Assembly: GCA_003963115.1 (NCBI GenBank)
Contig: RXJQ01000066.1
Coordinates: forward strand, 1 to 64,000
Length of the DNA stretch: 64,000 bases
Direction of reading: 5' to 3'
Source: Burkholderiales bacterium
Lineage (GTDB): Bacteria > Pseudomonadota > Gammaproteobacteria > Burkholderiales > Burkholderiaceae_C
The notes beneath the pieces are model-generated. The model was given only the letters and a program-made list of their open reading frames with translations, was not told the origin of the DNA and made no database searches. This document shows positions 57,238 to 64,000 of the stretch, piece by piece; within the stretch, counting starts at the first letter, position 1, and the number at the start of each line of letters is the position of its first letter. The position numbers were made by a program, and so were the translations under genes.

Positions 57238-59823
57238 CTATGCGTCCGCGTCTCTTGACTCGACTGTTTCAGCAGACTCTGCTGGCGTGATGTATGGGTT
57301 CGGCGGGGGGACCGGCATTACCCAGCGATGAGGGTCTCTTAGCACTACGGCGGATAAGCGACTTGCTCGTGCACTACCTTTCTTTTTAACTTGAAAGGCC
57401 CACACGTTCAGCCCTCCTGGGGCTGGGACGTGCCAGCCTGCTCGAATAACTTCGCGTTGAACCACCAGGCCAGTTCTCGATGATTCACCGGGGCCAGGAC
57501 TCGCTTCCGGTGCTGGATCCTGTTCACCAGTCAGTGATTCGCCGAACTGGCTGGCGTACTCCCGGAAGATGAGAGGCGAGACTAGGGCCATTCCATGCTT
57601 TACGAAATGAACAGGTGCGCCTAGCTCGTTGTGTTTGATGCTGCCATCGGCCAATCCACCTTGCAGCCACTGCATGAAGCTGATCGCAAGCTGTGATGGC
57701 TCTTTGGTTTTACCGCCAACTGCGGGTGGCGCGGCGGAAGGGAGTACCACTGGGCGTGGTACTCCAGTTGCTCCAGCATGCGGCTTAGGGCAATTTGCGG
57801 CAGTCGGCGACGGCGTCTGTTGATTCACGCCTTGACTGCTTGATTCAGCAACTTTTGCTCCAGTCCCGGCTAACCGCTGGTGACTTGGTTCAGGGTCAAC
57901 AGGTGGAAGCGCGGTGCTTCCCTTCTTCGCTTGCTTCATCACATTTGGAGCAGACTTGGCTGCCTGCTTCATCGGGCCAGCTGCGACAGCCTTAGTCGTT
58001 TGCAGGGCGGCCTGGCTCAAATCCTGATCCATCCGAATCGCCCTTGCTTCAGCCCTGGCGCCGTCCAATTCATCGAGGTAGTCATCGGGGTCAACCGCAA
58101 TCTCACGGTTTGATACTGATTCAGCTTGAGCTTGTCTTGGTGTCTTACCTTGTTGGACAAACTTTGGAACAGGGACCTTGCGACCCTCTACTTTTTCTAC
58201 TGGCTTGCCTGCTGTGTCAGCTCGCCCGCTTGAGCCAGTTGTGATTGGGGCAGCTGGCGAACCAAGTGAACTTGTCGCAGTAACATGCTCTGCTGCAGGC
58301 CGTTCAGCACGCGCTGTCTTTTCGTTTGCATCATCTTCAACTGAGGGCAATGCTTCCAGTGCTTGGGGCATCGAGGCAGAGGGTTGATCTGCGGAAGCCT
58401 CGCCCTTCTCTTTGCTGAGCACCTCGATAGATCCCATCATCTGAGGCGGGAACTGGTCAGCGCTGTCCCATATCTTGGCCAGAGGAAACCTCAAAACACT
58501 CAAGCGATGCTTGTATGTCTCTTGTCCCTGTGCATCAAGACCTTGCACCATCACATACCAAATTGCTTGACCTGTTTGAGGGTTCTGCATGATGCAGCCG
58601 TACTCTTGCCAGGTATCAAAAAGCCGGTCGTTCTTGGACTCCCCAGGTATGCCGTCAGCATCATCTGCTGCGTGCTTCTTGATGTAGTCGCGAACTCCGT
58701 CAGCAAGTCGCTTGGCCACAAACCAGATGCTGTCACCAAAGACCCACCCTGCTGAACCATCTCGATTCAGGGGCAGATAGGTACCTTGTTTCAACATACC
58801 CCGTATCGAGGCCATCAGTTGCTCCACCAGTGGGACGCTGGTGGCTGTGTCCAGTCTGGACCTGGATCCTGATGCAAGATTACGTTTAGTCGATTCTTGG
58901 TCAGCCCGTTTGATGATCTCGGCGATCGCGCTGTCCCGGCCATCGCCCACCAGGTACTGGTTCAACTCTTGCAGGACAGAAGGCGCTCGTGACAAGAATG
59001 ACAATGTTGATGTCGGTGCGAGTTTTTGCAGTAGGGTCATACCCAGCTTGCTGTGTGCCGAGTAATCGCGCTGTGCCTTGGGGGTAAAGCCAATGTGGTA
59101 CTCCATTGCGCCGCACTCCACCAGCGATCCACCCAGTGGCACCCATAGGATCGGATCCGAGATGCCCTTGCGCCTCATCTGTATGCGCAAATCACTGATG
59201 GGCTTGCCGACATCGTGTAGTAGAGCGGCCATGAATACAGCGTATGTCCAGAAGTCACGCTCTGCGTCAATAACTTCCGCGCTGGCCCCACGCGGTAGCA
59301 AATAGCCGTTGCGGAAGGTCATGGCATAAAGCAGCACCTCCAGCGTATGAGCGAGCAAGCCGCCAGCGTTCGCATGGTGATGGGATTCGCTGGCCGGCAT
59401 GAGTTGCACGAACTCTGCATACCGAAGCAGGAGGGGCTGCAGATCTCGCTCGAAGACTGTGGGAGAAAGACGTGAAACCTTGGCAATCCTGCGGATCACG
59501 TCATCACCGCCAACGCAATGCAATAGCTCAGTCGATGGCATGACGCGGTACCAACCCTGCTGCGATCCCGCGACGGTCACAACTGGTGCTTGCGCAACCA
59601 GCTGACCTTCAGGTTGTGGGTGGTTTGAGGGTTCCTTGGCGGTCGCTTGCTGATTGCCGGAAGCTTCAGGCGATGCCTTATCCAGTCGATCAGACAGTTG
59701 CCGCAACCATCGCGCCAGAACGGGGCCTAAGCGAACCTTGTTCCAGTGCAACTCGATTAAGCCTGCAGCAGCAGCACCACAAACTAGAGCACAAAATAAA
59801 AACAGGAGAATCCAGCCGGTCAT
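57238..59823 (-). CDS. traI: MobH-type relaxase, TraI (TraI_2/HD domain)
   Basis: An 861-residue relaxase of the MobH class. A membrane segment sits at the N-terminus (about 1-22). Residues about 95-330 are the TraI_2 domain with the 3H/HD signature ESHHHANAGGLLAHTLEVLL, then ALLHDVGKPISDL. A long disordered middle is followed by a C-terminal winged-helix-like domain (SFMQWLQGGLADGSIKHNE). MobH relaxases nick oriT and lead the strand into the transfer channel. The ribosome-site G run sits inside a hairpin CGTGCCC/GGGCACG (59825-59843), which could restrain its translation. Confidence 0.9.
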   Translation of the reverse strand: MTGWILLFLFCALVCGAAAAGLIELHWNKVRLGPVLARWLRQLSDRLDKASPEASGNQQATAKEPSNHPQPEGQLVAQAPVVTVAGSQQGWYRVMPSTELLHCVGGDDVIRRIAKVSRLSPTVFERDLQPLLLRYAEFVQLMPASESHHHANAGGLLAHTLEVLLYAMTFRNGYLLPRGASAEVIDAERDFWTYAVFMAALLHDVGKPISDLRIQMRRKGISDPILWVPLGGSLVECGAMEYHIGFTPKAQRDYSAHSKLGMTLLQKLAPTSTLSFLSRAPSVLQELNQYLVGDGRDSAIAEIIKRADQESTKRNLASGSRSRLDTATSVPLVEQLMASIRGMLKQGTYLPLNRDGSAGWVFGDSIWFVAKRLADGVRDYIKKHAADDADGIPGESKNDRLFDTWQEYGCIMQNPQTGQAIWYVMVQGLDAQGQETYKHRLSVLRFPLAKIWDSADQFPPQMMGSIEVLSKEKGEASADQPSASMPQALEALPSVEDDANEKTARAERPAAEHVTATSSLGSPAAPITTGSSGRADTAGKPVEKVEGRKVPVPKFVQQGKTPRQAQAESVSNREIAVDPDDYLDELDGARAEARAIRMDQDLSQAALQTTKAVAAGPMKQAAKSAPNVMKQAKKGSTALPPVDPEPSHQRLAGTGAKVAESSSQGVNQQTPSPTAANCPKPHAGATGVPRPVVLPSAAPPAVGGKTKEPSQLAISFMQWLQGGLADGSIKHNELGAPVHFVKHGMALVSPLIFREYASQFGESLTGEQDPAPEASPGPGESSRTGLVVQREVIRAGWHVPAPGGLNVWAFQVKKKGSARASRLSAVVLRDPHRWVMPVPPPNPYITPAESAETVESRDADA

Positions 59824-59850
59824 ACGTGCCCCCAGCGGGCACGACTAGCC

Positions 59851-60375
59851 CTATCGGAAGCCGTTGACCTTGACGTAGTCAGCCAGCAAATAGCGCTTGA
59901 CCAACTCTGCATCAGGATTGGGTTCATCGGTCTTCCAGATGCGCCACTCAGCGCCCGGAATTCCATCTTCGATGAAGTCAAGGAAGTCAGTTTCGAGCGG
60001 GTCCCATACCGAGCAGGCTTGCACCTCACCAGCTTTGAACCAGGCCACCCGGTAGTGCAGCACCTGAAGCTGAATGACTTCAGCTGCAATGGTGCCAGAT
60101 AGCACTTTGCAGCCGCTTTGAGCATGGTGTTCCACCAACTGTTGCAGCGCTGGTATTGGATCGTCTTCCCAAGCAAACTCTTCAATCCCATCGTACCGAC
60201 CCAAAAACGTCAGTAGTGGATGAGTCCATGTCGCGAGGCCGATTGCTTCAAGCCCACGAACAATGGAGAAGATTGCGTGCGTCCTATCACTCCGACGTCT
60301 GCCTCTTTCAGCAGTCTCTGGGAGCAGTTTCCTGCTCTCTTCGGGTGTTTCTTGATTGCGGACGTCATGTGTCAT
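59851..60375 (-). CDS. unknown protein upstream of the relaxase
   Basis: A 174-residue acidic protein with no recognised motif; it has a central Trp-rich block (EFAWEDDPIPALQQLVEHHA) and WDPLETDFLDFIED. ATG 60375 is chosen; a TTG at 60396 also opens the frame. It lies between the relaxase and the candidate oriT; could be a transfer accessory protein. Confidence 0.5.
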   Translation of the reverse strand: MTHDVRNQETPEESRKLLPETAERGRRRSDRTHAIFSIVRGLEAIGLATWTHPLLTFLGRYDGIEEFAWEDDPIPALQQLVEHHAQSGCKVLSGTIAAEVIQLQVLHYRVAWFKAGEVQACSVWDPLETDFLDFIEDGIPGAEWRIWKTDEPNPDAELVKRYLLADYVKVNGFR

Positions 60376-60562
60376 TTGTGTTGTCGTATCGATCAACGAG
60401 GGTATGAAGTACCGGGGCCCATGTCAGCTCAAAACTGGTTCCTTGCCAAACATGTTTACGCTTGATTTTCGGGCATGCCTATGCTAGGGCTGCATCAAAG
60501 TTGTCCAGCACTTCCATGGTGGAACAGCTCGGCACCCCTTTAACGAAAACCCTTCAACCCTT

Positions 60563-60736
60563 GCGACATGCTCGCGCCCCGCGAAAGGCATGTCGCCCCC
60601 GTGCCTGTACTTCCCCCGTCCCAGTAAGCCCTTTGCCGCCGCTACGCACTGGTAAGTAGCGGCGGCACCCTTTGGATTGGGCCCTTACACCTGTAGAAGC
60701 CCTCACCCCGTAACCGACGCCCCCCAGGGCGCCGGT
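60563..60736. other. hairpin-rich candidate origin of transfer
   Basis: Three consecutive inverted repeats between the relaxase and transfer operons: GCGACATGC/GCATGTCGC (60563-60571, 60588-60596) with inner TCGCG/CGCGA; GCCGCCGCTAC/GTAGCGGCGGC (60635-60645, 60656-60666, perfect 11 bp); and ACCGACGCC/GGCGCCGGT (60713-60721, 60728-60736, one mismatch). Clustered hairpins beside a relaxase gene are what an oriT looks like. Confidence 0.5.
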
Positions 60737-61204
60737 CCCCTTGAAGCAACCCTTTGTCCAAACCGCCACGCAGTACGTCGCTACGCAACTTGGCTCAAGA
60801 CCTCAACCATGCTTCAAGACTATTTCACTACATAAATCTTACGGTTGTAACTACCTCTAACGTCTTGACGATTTCCCGCGTTTGGACAAAAGCGCAGCGA
60901 CATTTTGCTTTACGAAATGCAATCAAAGCCGCTGCGAGTGCGCAGGATTGCCCCTATATGTAACTCGACTACTGCCACTCCCTGTCTTAGGTCCTTGATT
61001 ACAACAAACGCTCGCTAGAAAACAGCAAACAAATCAAAGCCCTATTGGCTATGAGCGGTGAAAGTGCGTGCTTATCAGATTCAAGGCTTCAATGCAAGTC
61101 GAAAGGCTCCGCAAGTAAAACAGCTTTCGAGCTGACGCTGCTCGACACGTTTCCTAACCTTCGCTCTGTTTAGGAGTGACTGGTGGGCTATCCGCCAACT
61201 TTGG
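60737..61204. other. non-coding stretch upstream of the transfer operon
   Basis: About 470 bp with no convincing frame; more A/T than the hairpin block before it. It probably carries the transfer-operon promoter and leader. CCTAA...TTTAGG near 61153-61174 is a weak dyad. Confidence 0.35.
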
Positions 61205-61233
61205 CCCGCCCCGTTACGCGGGGCGGGTTTTTT
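61205..61233 (+). terminator. intrinsic terminator just before the pilL-like start
   Basis: A perfect 9-bp stem CCCGCCCCG/CGGGGCGGG (61205-61213, 61219-61227), 5-nt loop and six T, ending about 20 nt before the GTG at 61254. It is positioned as an attenuator between a leader RNA and the transfer operon. Confidence 0.8.
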
Positions 61234-61253
61234 CTAGGTTCTAGGAGATCAGC

Positions 61254-61943
61254 GTGAAAACGGAACTCAGTCAGCGAATAGCTCTCGCCATGCGACTGGT
61301 CATCGCTTCGGCATGCACCGTTGTTGCAAGCATCGCGGCAGCGGCACAACCCTCCAACGCAAGTGCTCTCGCTGATGCATACACAAGTACACCCGCTGCA
61401 CCTACCAGCAATGCGCAATACGTGCGCAGCATCAATGCGGACGAAATTCAGGTCAATCGCTACACGACGCTGAATAGCCAACCCGATGAGACAGACAGCT
61501 ATGCCCTCGCTGTCACAGCCAAGGTCCACTTTCCTCGTGGAGTGGTTTCAACCGTGGGCGATGCGGTCAAGTACTTGCTCATCAGAACTGGCTACGAGCT
61601 GGCGCCCGCCGAGCAGATGGACGAGCACGTACGGCGTGTATTCGGTCTGCGGCTGCCCGAATCGAATCGCGTTATGGGGCCATATCGCGTGGACGCAATG
61701 CTTCGAGCGTTGATGGGGCGAGCATTCAGCCTGAATGTCGAACAAAACCTGCGCATCGTCTCTTATGCGTCGAACAACCCACCTGCTTCGCCTCAAGCTG
61801 CCGCACCGACTGCGTCCGAGCCAGCAAAGGGTGAAGAAGTAGGCACGGTGCCGGCGCCCTCTCCTACCAATCAAGAGCCAGTCGCTGCAAAGCCTGTTGC
61901 GAAGTTCTCCTGGCGGCAAACCCCTCAACAAGTCGCCGAATGA
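61254..61943 (+). CDS. pilL: ICE PilL-like N-terminal protein
   Basis: A 229-residue protein with a signal peptide at residues ~10-30 (LVIASACTVVASIAAAAQ). Residues 65-165 match the conjugative PilL N-terminal layout: VHFPRGVVSTVGDAVKYLLI, then FGLRLPESNRVMGPYRVDAM. It is secreted and part of the type IV-pilus-like or transfer apparatus of PFGI-1-class elements. GTG start with AGGAG 7 nt upstream. First gene of the operon. Confidence 0.75.
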   Translation: MKTELSQRIALAMRLVIASACTVVASIAAAAQPSNASALADAYTSTPAAPTSNAQYVRSINADEIQVNRYTTLNSQPDETDSYALAVTAKVHFPRGVVSTVGDAVKYLLIRTGYELAPAEQMDEHVRRVFGLRLPESNRVMGPYRVDAMLRALMGRAFSLNVEQNLRIVSYASNNPPASPQAAAPTASEPAKGEEVGTVPAPSPTNQEPVAAKPVAKFSWRQTPQQVAE

Positions 61944-61965
61944 TTGAAAACAGGTAGGACGCAAG

Positions 61966-62859
61966 ATGAGTCAATCCAACGCAGAAAAAGCCACCGCCAA
62001 TTCTGGCAATGCCACTCAGCCTGTGGCTGAAGTACGCCCCATTCATGAGGCGACCTCCGAACGAACTGGCCAAGCGACCAATCAGCCGCGTAACAGTCAA
62101 TTTCAGAACACCCGCCCCCCAGGTTCAGGCGGTGTTGGTAAGCAATCGAAGCCCAACCGCACGCTGATGTGGATCGCGCTGACTTTGGTGTTCGGCATTG
62201 GGGCTGCTGGGTTGATCTGGCACAAAAGCAGCAAGCATCAACTGAGCGGCTTGCCAAGCCCCGAAAGCACCGGCGAAGTCGTGCCAGTTCCTTCTCGTGT
62301 TGACGACCCTGCGAAAGGTCTGGCTAGCCCGGCAGAGGGTGCCCTGACTGCTTCAGTAAGTCCTGCATCCGCACCCGCGTCGGGGGCTGTTTCCTCCATC
62401 GCGCCGAAGGTCAAAGTCAACCTAGAAGATGTGCTCCAAAAGGTTGAAAGTCTGGCCACGGACGTGAAGAGTCTGCTAACCGGACACGATGATCATGAGA
62501 GCCGCATTGCTGCTCTCGAAAGTGAGCTGCAAGCACTGAAAGAGTTGCAGGCAAAGGCCGCTGCGCCAAAGCCAACGATGCGACGTACTGGGGTGACACA
62601 TCGTCCCGTCTCCACCGCTCCGGTTCGCCCCCCCGTGCAACAACAAGAGGATGCAGCCCAATTGTTGTCCGTCGATGTGTGGGATGGCAGGCCTTCCGTC
62701 GCAGTCGGCCGTACGCACGGTGGCGCGAGCGATGTGCGCTTCCTCACAGAGGGAGACACCCAAGGACGGGTCACCGTAAAAAAAGCTGATGTCGGATCTC
62801 AACGCGCAGTGCTTGCCACTGACAAAGGCGAAGTCGTTCTCTCCCGAGATCAGCAATAA
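61966..62859 (+). CDS. single-pass membrane protein of the transfer operon
   Basis: A 297-residue protein: Gly/Asn/Gln-rich cytoplasmic N-terminus, one transmembrane helix (TLMWIALTLVFGIGAAGLIW, about 65-84), Pro/Ala/Ser-rich linker, a coiled coil (VLQKVESLATDVKSLL) and a beta-rich C-terminus. The layout suggests a periplasmic-spanning structural component. Family not certain. Confidence 0.6.
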   Translation: MSQSNAEKATANSGNATQPVAEVRPIHEATSERTGQATNQPRNSQFQNTRPPGSGGVGKQSKPNRTLMWIALTLVFGIGAAGLIWHKSSKHQLSGLPSPESTGEVVPVPSRVDDPAKGLASPAEGALTASVSPASAPASGAVSSIAPKVKVNLEDVLQKVESLATDVKSLLTGHDDHESRIAALESELQALKELQAKAAAPKPTMRRTGVTHRPVSTAPVRPPVQQQEDAAQLLSVDVWDGRPSVAVGRTHGGASDVRFLTEGDTQGRVTVKKADVGSQRAVLATDKGEVVLSRDQQ

Positions 62860-62872
62860 CTGACGGACCAGC

Positions 62873-63406
62873 ATGAAAGTCAACTCCCTCATTGGCATTG
62901 TTCTGGGGCTGTTCCTGTCCACGCAGGCCCTGGCTCAATCGGTGCGATCGACGCCGGTAGTGCCAGTGCAACGTCAGTTCCAGCCAACCACAGGCGCAGG
63001 CGCAACGACGCAGACATCATCCATTGATACCACTGACGCATTCACTGCCCAGGTCTGGGGTCTGAATGCCGATGAGGTTCAGCGCGCTAAGGCCTTGCTG
63101 CGTGGACCTCGCGCCAGCTTCTCAATACCCAATCTCTCTCCAATTGAAGCCCTGGGCATCCACGCTCGATCTGATGCAGAGCGCCGAAAGTACGCAGAGT
63201 TGTTTGCCAGGGCTCAACATGCGGATACCGAGCGCGTGCTGGCATGGATGTATGCCTATCAGGAGGCGATGCAGCGTCTCTATCCCAATGAGCGCGTGAT
63301 TGACTTCGGGGGGCTGCCCAAAGCCAATGTCGACATTGGCACGGCAGATGCCGCCAACGTTCCTCGCGCAGCTGTTCAGCAACCTCGACGTGCGGGGAGT
63401 CAATGA
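62873..63406 (+). CDS. ICE protein PFL_4693-type (TIGR03759-like)
   Basis: A 177-residue protein with a signal peptide (NSLIGIVLGLFLSTQALAQ) and the family core AQVWGLNADEVQRAKALLRG, IEALGIHARSDAERRKYAEL and QEAMQRLYPNERV. A periplasmic transfer-system component of conjugative elements of this class. Its stop overlaps the start of the transglycosylase (ATGA). Confidence 0.85.
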   Translation: MKVNSLIGIVLGLFLSTQALAQSVRSTPVVPVQRQFQPTTGAGATTQTSSIDTTDAFTAQVWGLNADEVQRAKALLRGPRASFSIPNLSPIEALGIHARSDAERRKYAELFARAQHADTERVLAWMYAYQEAMQRLYPNERVIDFGGLPKANVDIGTADAANVPRAAVQQPRRAGSQ

Positions 63407-63975
63407 TTAGCCGACGATTGCTTCTCATAGCCTCCGCAAGCGAACTGGTGTGGAGCAACGCGCTGGCTACAACGCGTAGGGGACAACCAGCACCTATTCC
63501 ACCAGGCTATGTCGCCATGGGTCGGATGAATGAGGTGCCACCGGCAATCCTTTACGGAGTGGCTCTGCAAGAATCCAAGATGCTTTTTGGCGAGAAGGCG
63601 TTGCCATATCCATGGACGCTGAATGTCGAAAAAGTGCCGATGCGCTTTAAGAGCTATGAGGCATCCGTCGCCGCACTGCGTGGGTATGTAAGCCGTGGTG
63701 TGAATAGCGTTGACTGCGGGCTTTTGCAGGTCAACTGGGGCTATCACCACGACAAGCTCAAGACGTTCTGGACTGCGATGGATCCCTATCCCAACATAGG
63801 GGTAGGCGCCCGCTTGCTGCGCTCACACTTTGTTGTCACCCGCAACTGGTTTGACGCCGTTGCGCGGTACCACAACGCCAATCCCACTATTGGTGTCCCA
63901 TACGCAAAATCGGTTTATCGACATATCGCTGAGATTCCTCTCTCGCCAGTTGCACTCGGAGGTGTCCGTGGCTAA
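63403..63975 (+). CDS. lytic transglycosylase of the transfer system
   Basis: A 190-residue SLT-type transglycosylase: catalytic Glu in YGVALQESKML, GLLQVNW with the structural Gln/Asn, and DPYPNIGVGARLL as the later SLT block, then AVARYHN. It has an N-terminal export signal. It opens the peptidoglycan for the mating channel. ATGA overlap with the previous gene indicates coupling. Confidence 0.88.
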   Translation: MISRRLLLIASASELVWSNALATTRRGQPAPIPPGYVAMGRMNEVPPAILYGVALQESKMLFGEKALPYPWTLNVEKVPMRFKSYEASVAALRGYVSRGVNSVDCGLLQVNWGYHHDKLKTFWTAMDPYPNIGVGARLLRSHFVVTRNWFDAVARYHNANPTIGVPYAKSVYRHIAEIPLSPVALGGVRG

Positions 63976-64000
63976 GCAATTGGCAAACACTTTGGGTTCA
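63968..64000 (+). CDS. start of next transfer gene (partial)
   Basis: A GTG at 63968 (or in-frame GTG 63962) overlaps the end of the transglycosylase and opens a frame reading on past the window (VAKQLANTLGS). In related elements the next genes include an RAQPRD-type protein or the coupling protein TraD; too little is visible to choose. Confidence 0.4.
   Translation, partial: MAKQLANTLGS

Noticed and set aside
1-64000. CRISPR arrays and rRNA or tRNA genes
   Set aside because: No regular direct-repeat/spacer pattern and no tRNA-like or rRNA sequence was noticed on either strand.

Overview
The window looks like part of a large mobile element, either an integrative and conjugative element (ICE) or a related plasmid, from a betaproteobacterium (Burkholderiales, probably Comamonadaceae-like). 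This placement is inferred from protein flavour, fairly high GC and codon use. The backbone carries marker families of the PFGI-1/pKLC102/ICEclc-type conjugative elements: ParA, a PFGI-1-class ParB, DUF2857, DUF3158, a PFL_4669-type protein, SSB, DUF3577, DUF3275, DUF6094, SNF2 helicases, a MobH/TraI-type relaxase with a 3H/HD motif, and the start of a PilL, PFL_4693-type and lytic transglycosylase transfer operon. No tRNA, rRNA, CRISPR array, att site or element end was recognised.

Layout. 0-7 kb, mostly minus strand: a small membrane protein behind a structured leader, a YopT-like cysteine protease, a SprT-like zinc protein (plus), DnaB helicase, a KfrA-like coiled-coil protein, a DUF5131 protein. 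7-10.7 kb, plus strand: Cys-rich unknowns and a complete tyrosine recombinase. 10.7-17.3 kb: a broken PAPS-reductase-like gene, RadC, a possible ADP-ribosyltransferase-fold protein, small unknown genes and a C5 cytosine methyltransferase. 17.4-23.2 kb, minus strand: about 16 tiny genes with near-identical ribosome binding sites, headed by a probable HTH repressor between two palindromes. 23.3-26.1 kb: an SOS module (SRAP protein, umuDC homologues, LexA-type box). 26.7-41.1 kb, minus: SNF2 helicases, DUF6094 methyltransferase, DUF3275, DUF3577 and plasmid-type unknowns. 41-52 kb, minus: lipoprotein, SSB, DUF3158, PFL_4669, winged-helix replication-type proteins, DUF2857, ParB, ParA. 52.5-57.2 kb, plus: a HTH-receiver protein, a START-like protein, a Rossmann protein and a hybrid histidine kinase. 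57.2-60.4 kb, minus: relaxase and a partner. 60.4-61.25 kb: a hairpin-rich non-coding stretch, the best oriT candidate. 61.25-64 kb, plus: start of the transfer operon.

The most striking signal is in the untranslated leaders. About 20 genes between 0.4 and 38.3 kb, on both strands, are preceded by a G/C hairpin, usually opening with AACCC, of changing sequence. In many of them the 3' side carries an anti-Shine-Dalgarno segment matched to that gene's own ribosome binding site, and the hairpin contains an SD-like segment able to compete for it. Five of these leaders have a second element just upstream: a stem with an approximately 11-nt loop whose five-base core pairs with a site beyond a second stem (a predicted pseudoknot). 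The five-base helix covaries in four versions (ACTCC/GGAGT, ACTCT/AGAGT, ACCCC/GGGGT, ACCCA/TGGGT on the + strand). This suggests an element-wide RNA-based control system for which I know no name. Other regulatory architecture includes a 53-bp inverted repeat made of four TGGTCA-N5-TGACCA palindromes at 45.8 kb, GGGGTACATGTACCCC-type palindromes at 22.6 and 22.86 kb, and an intrinsic terminator 20 nt before the pilL-like start.
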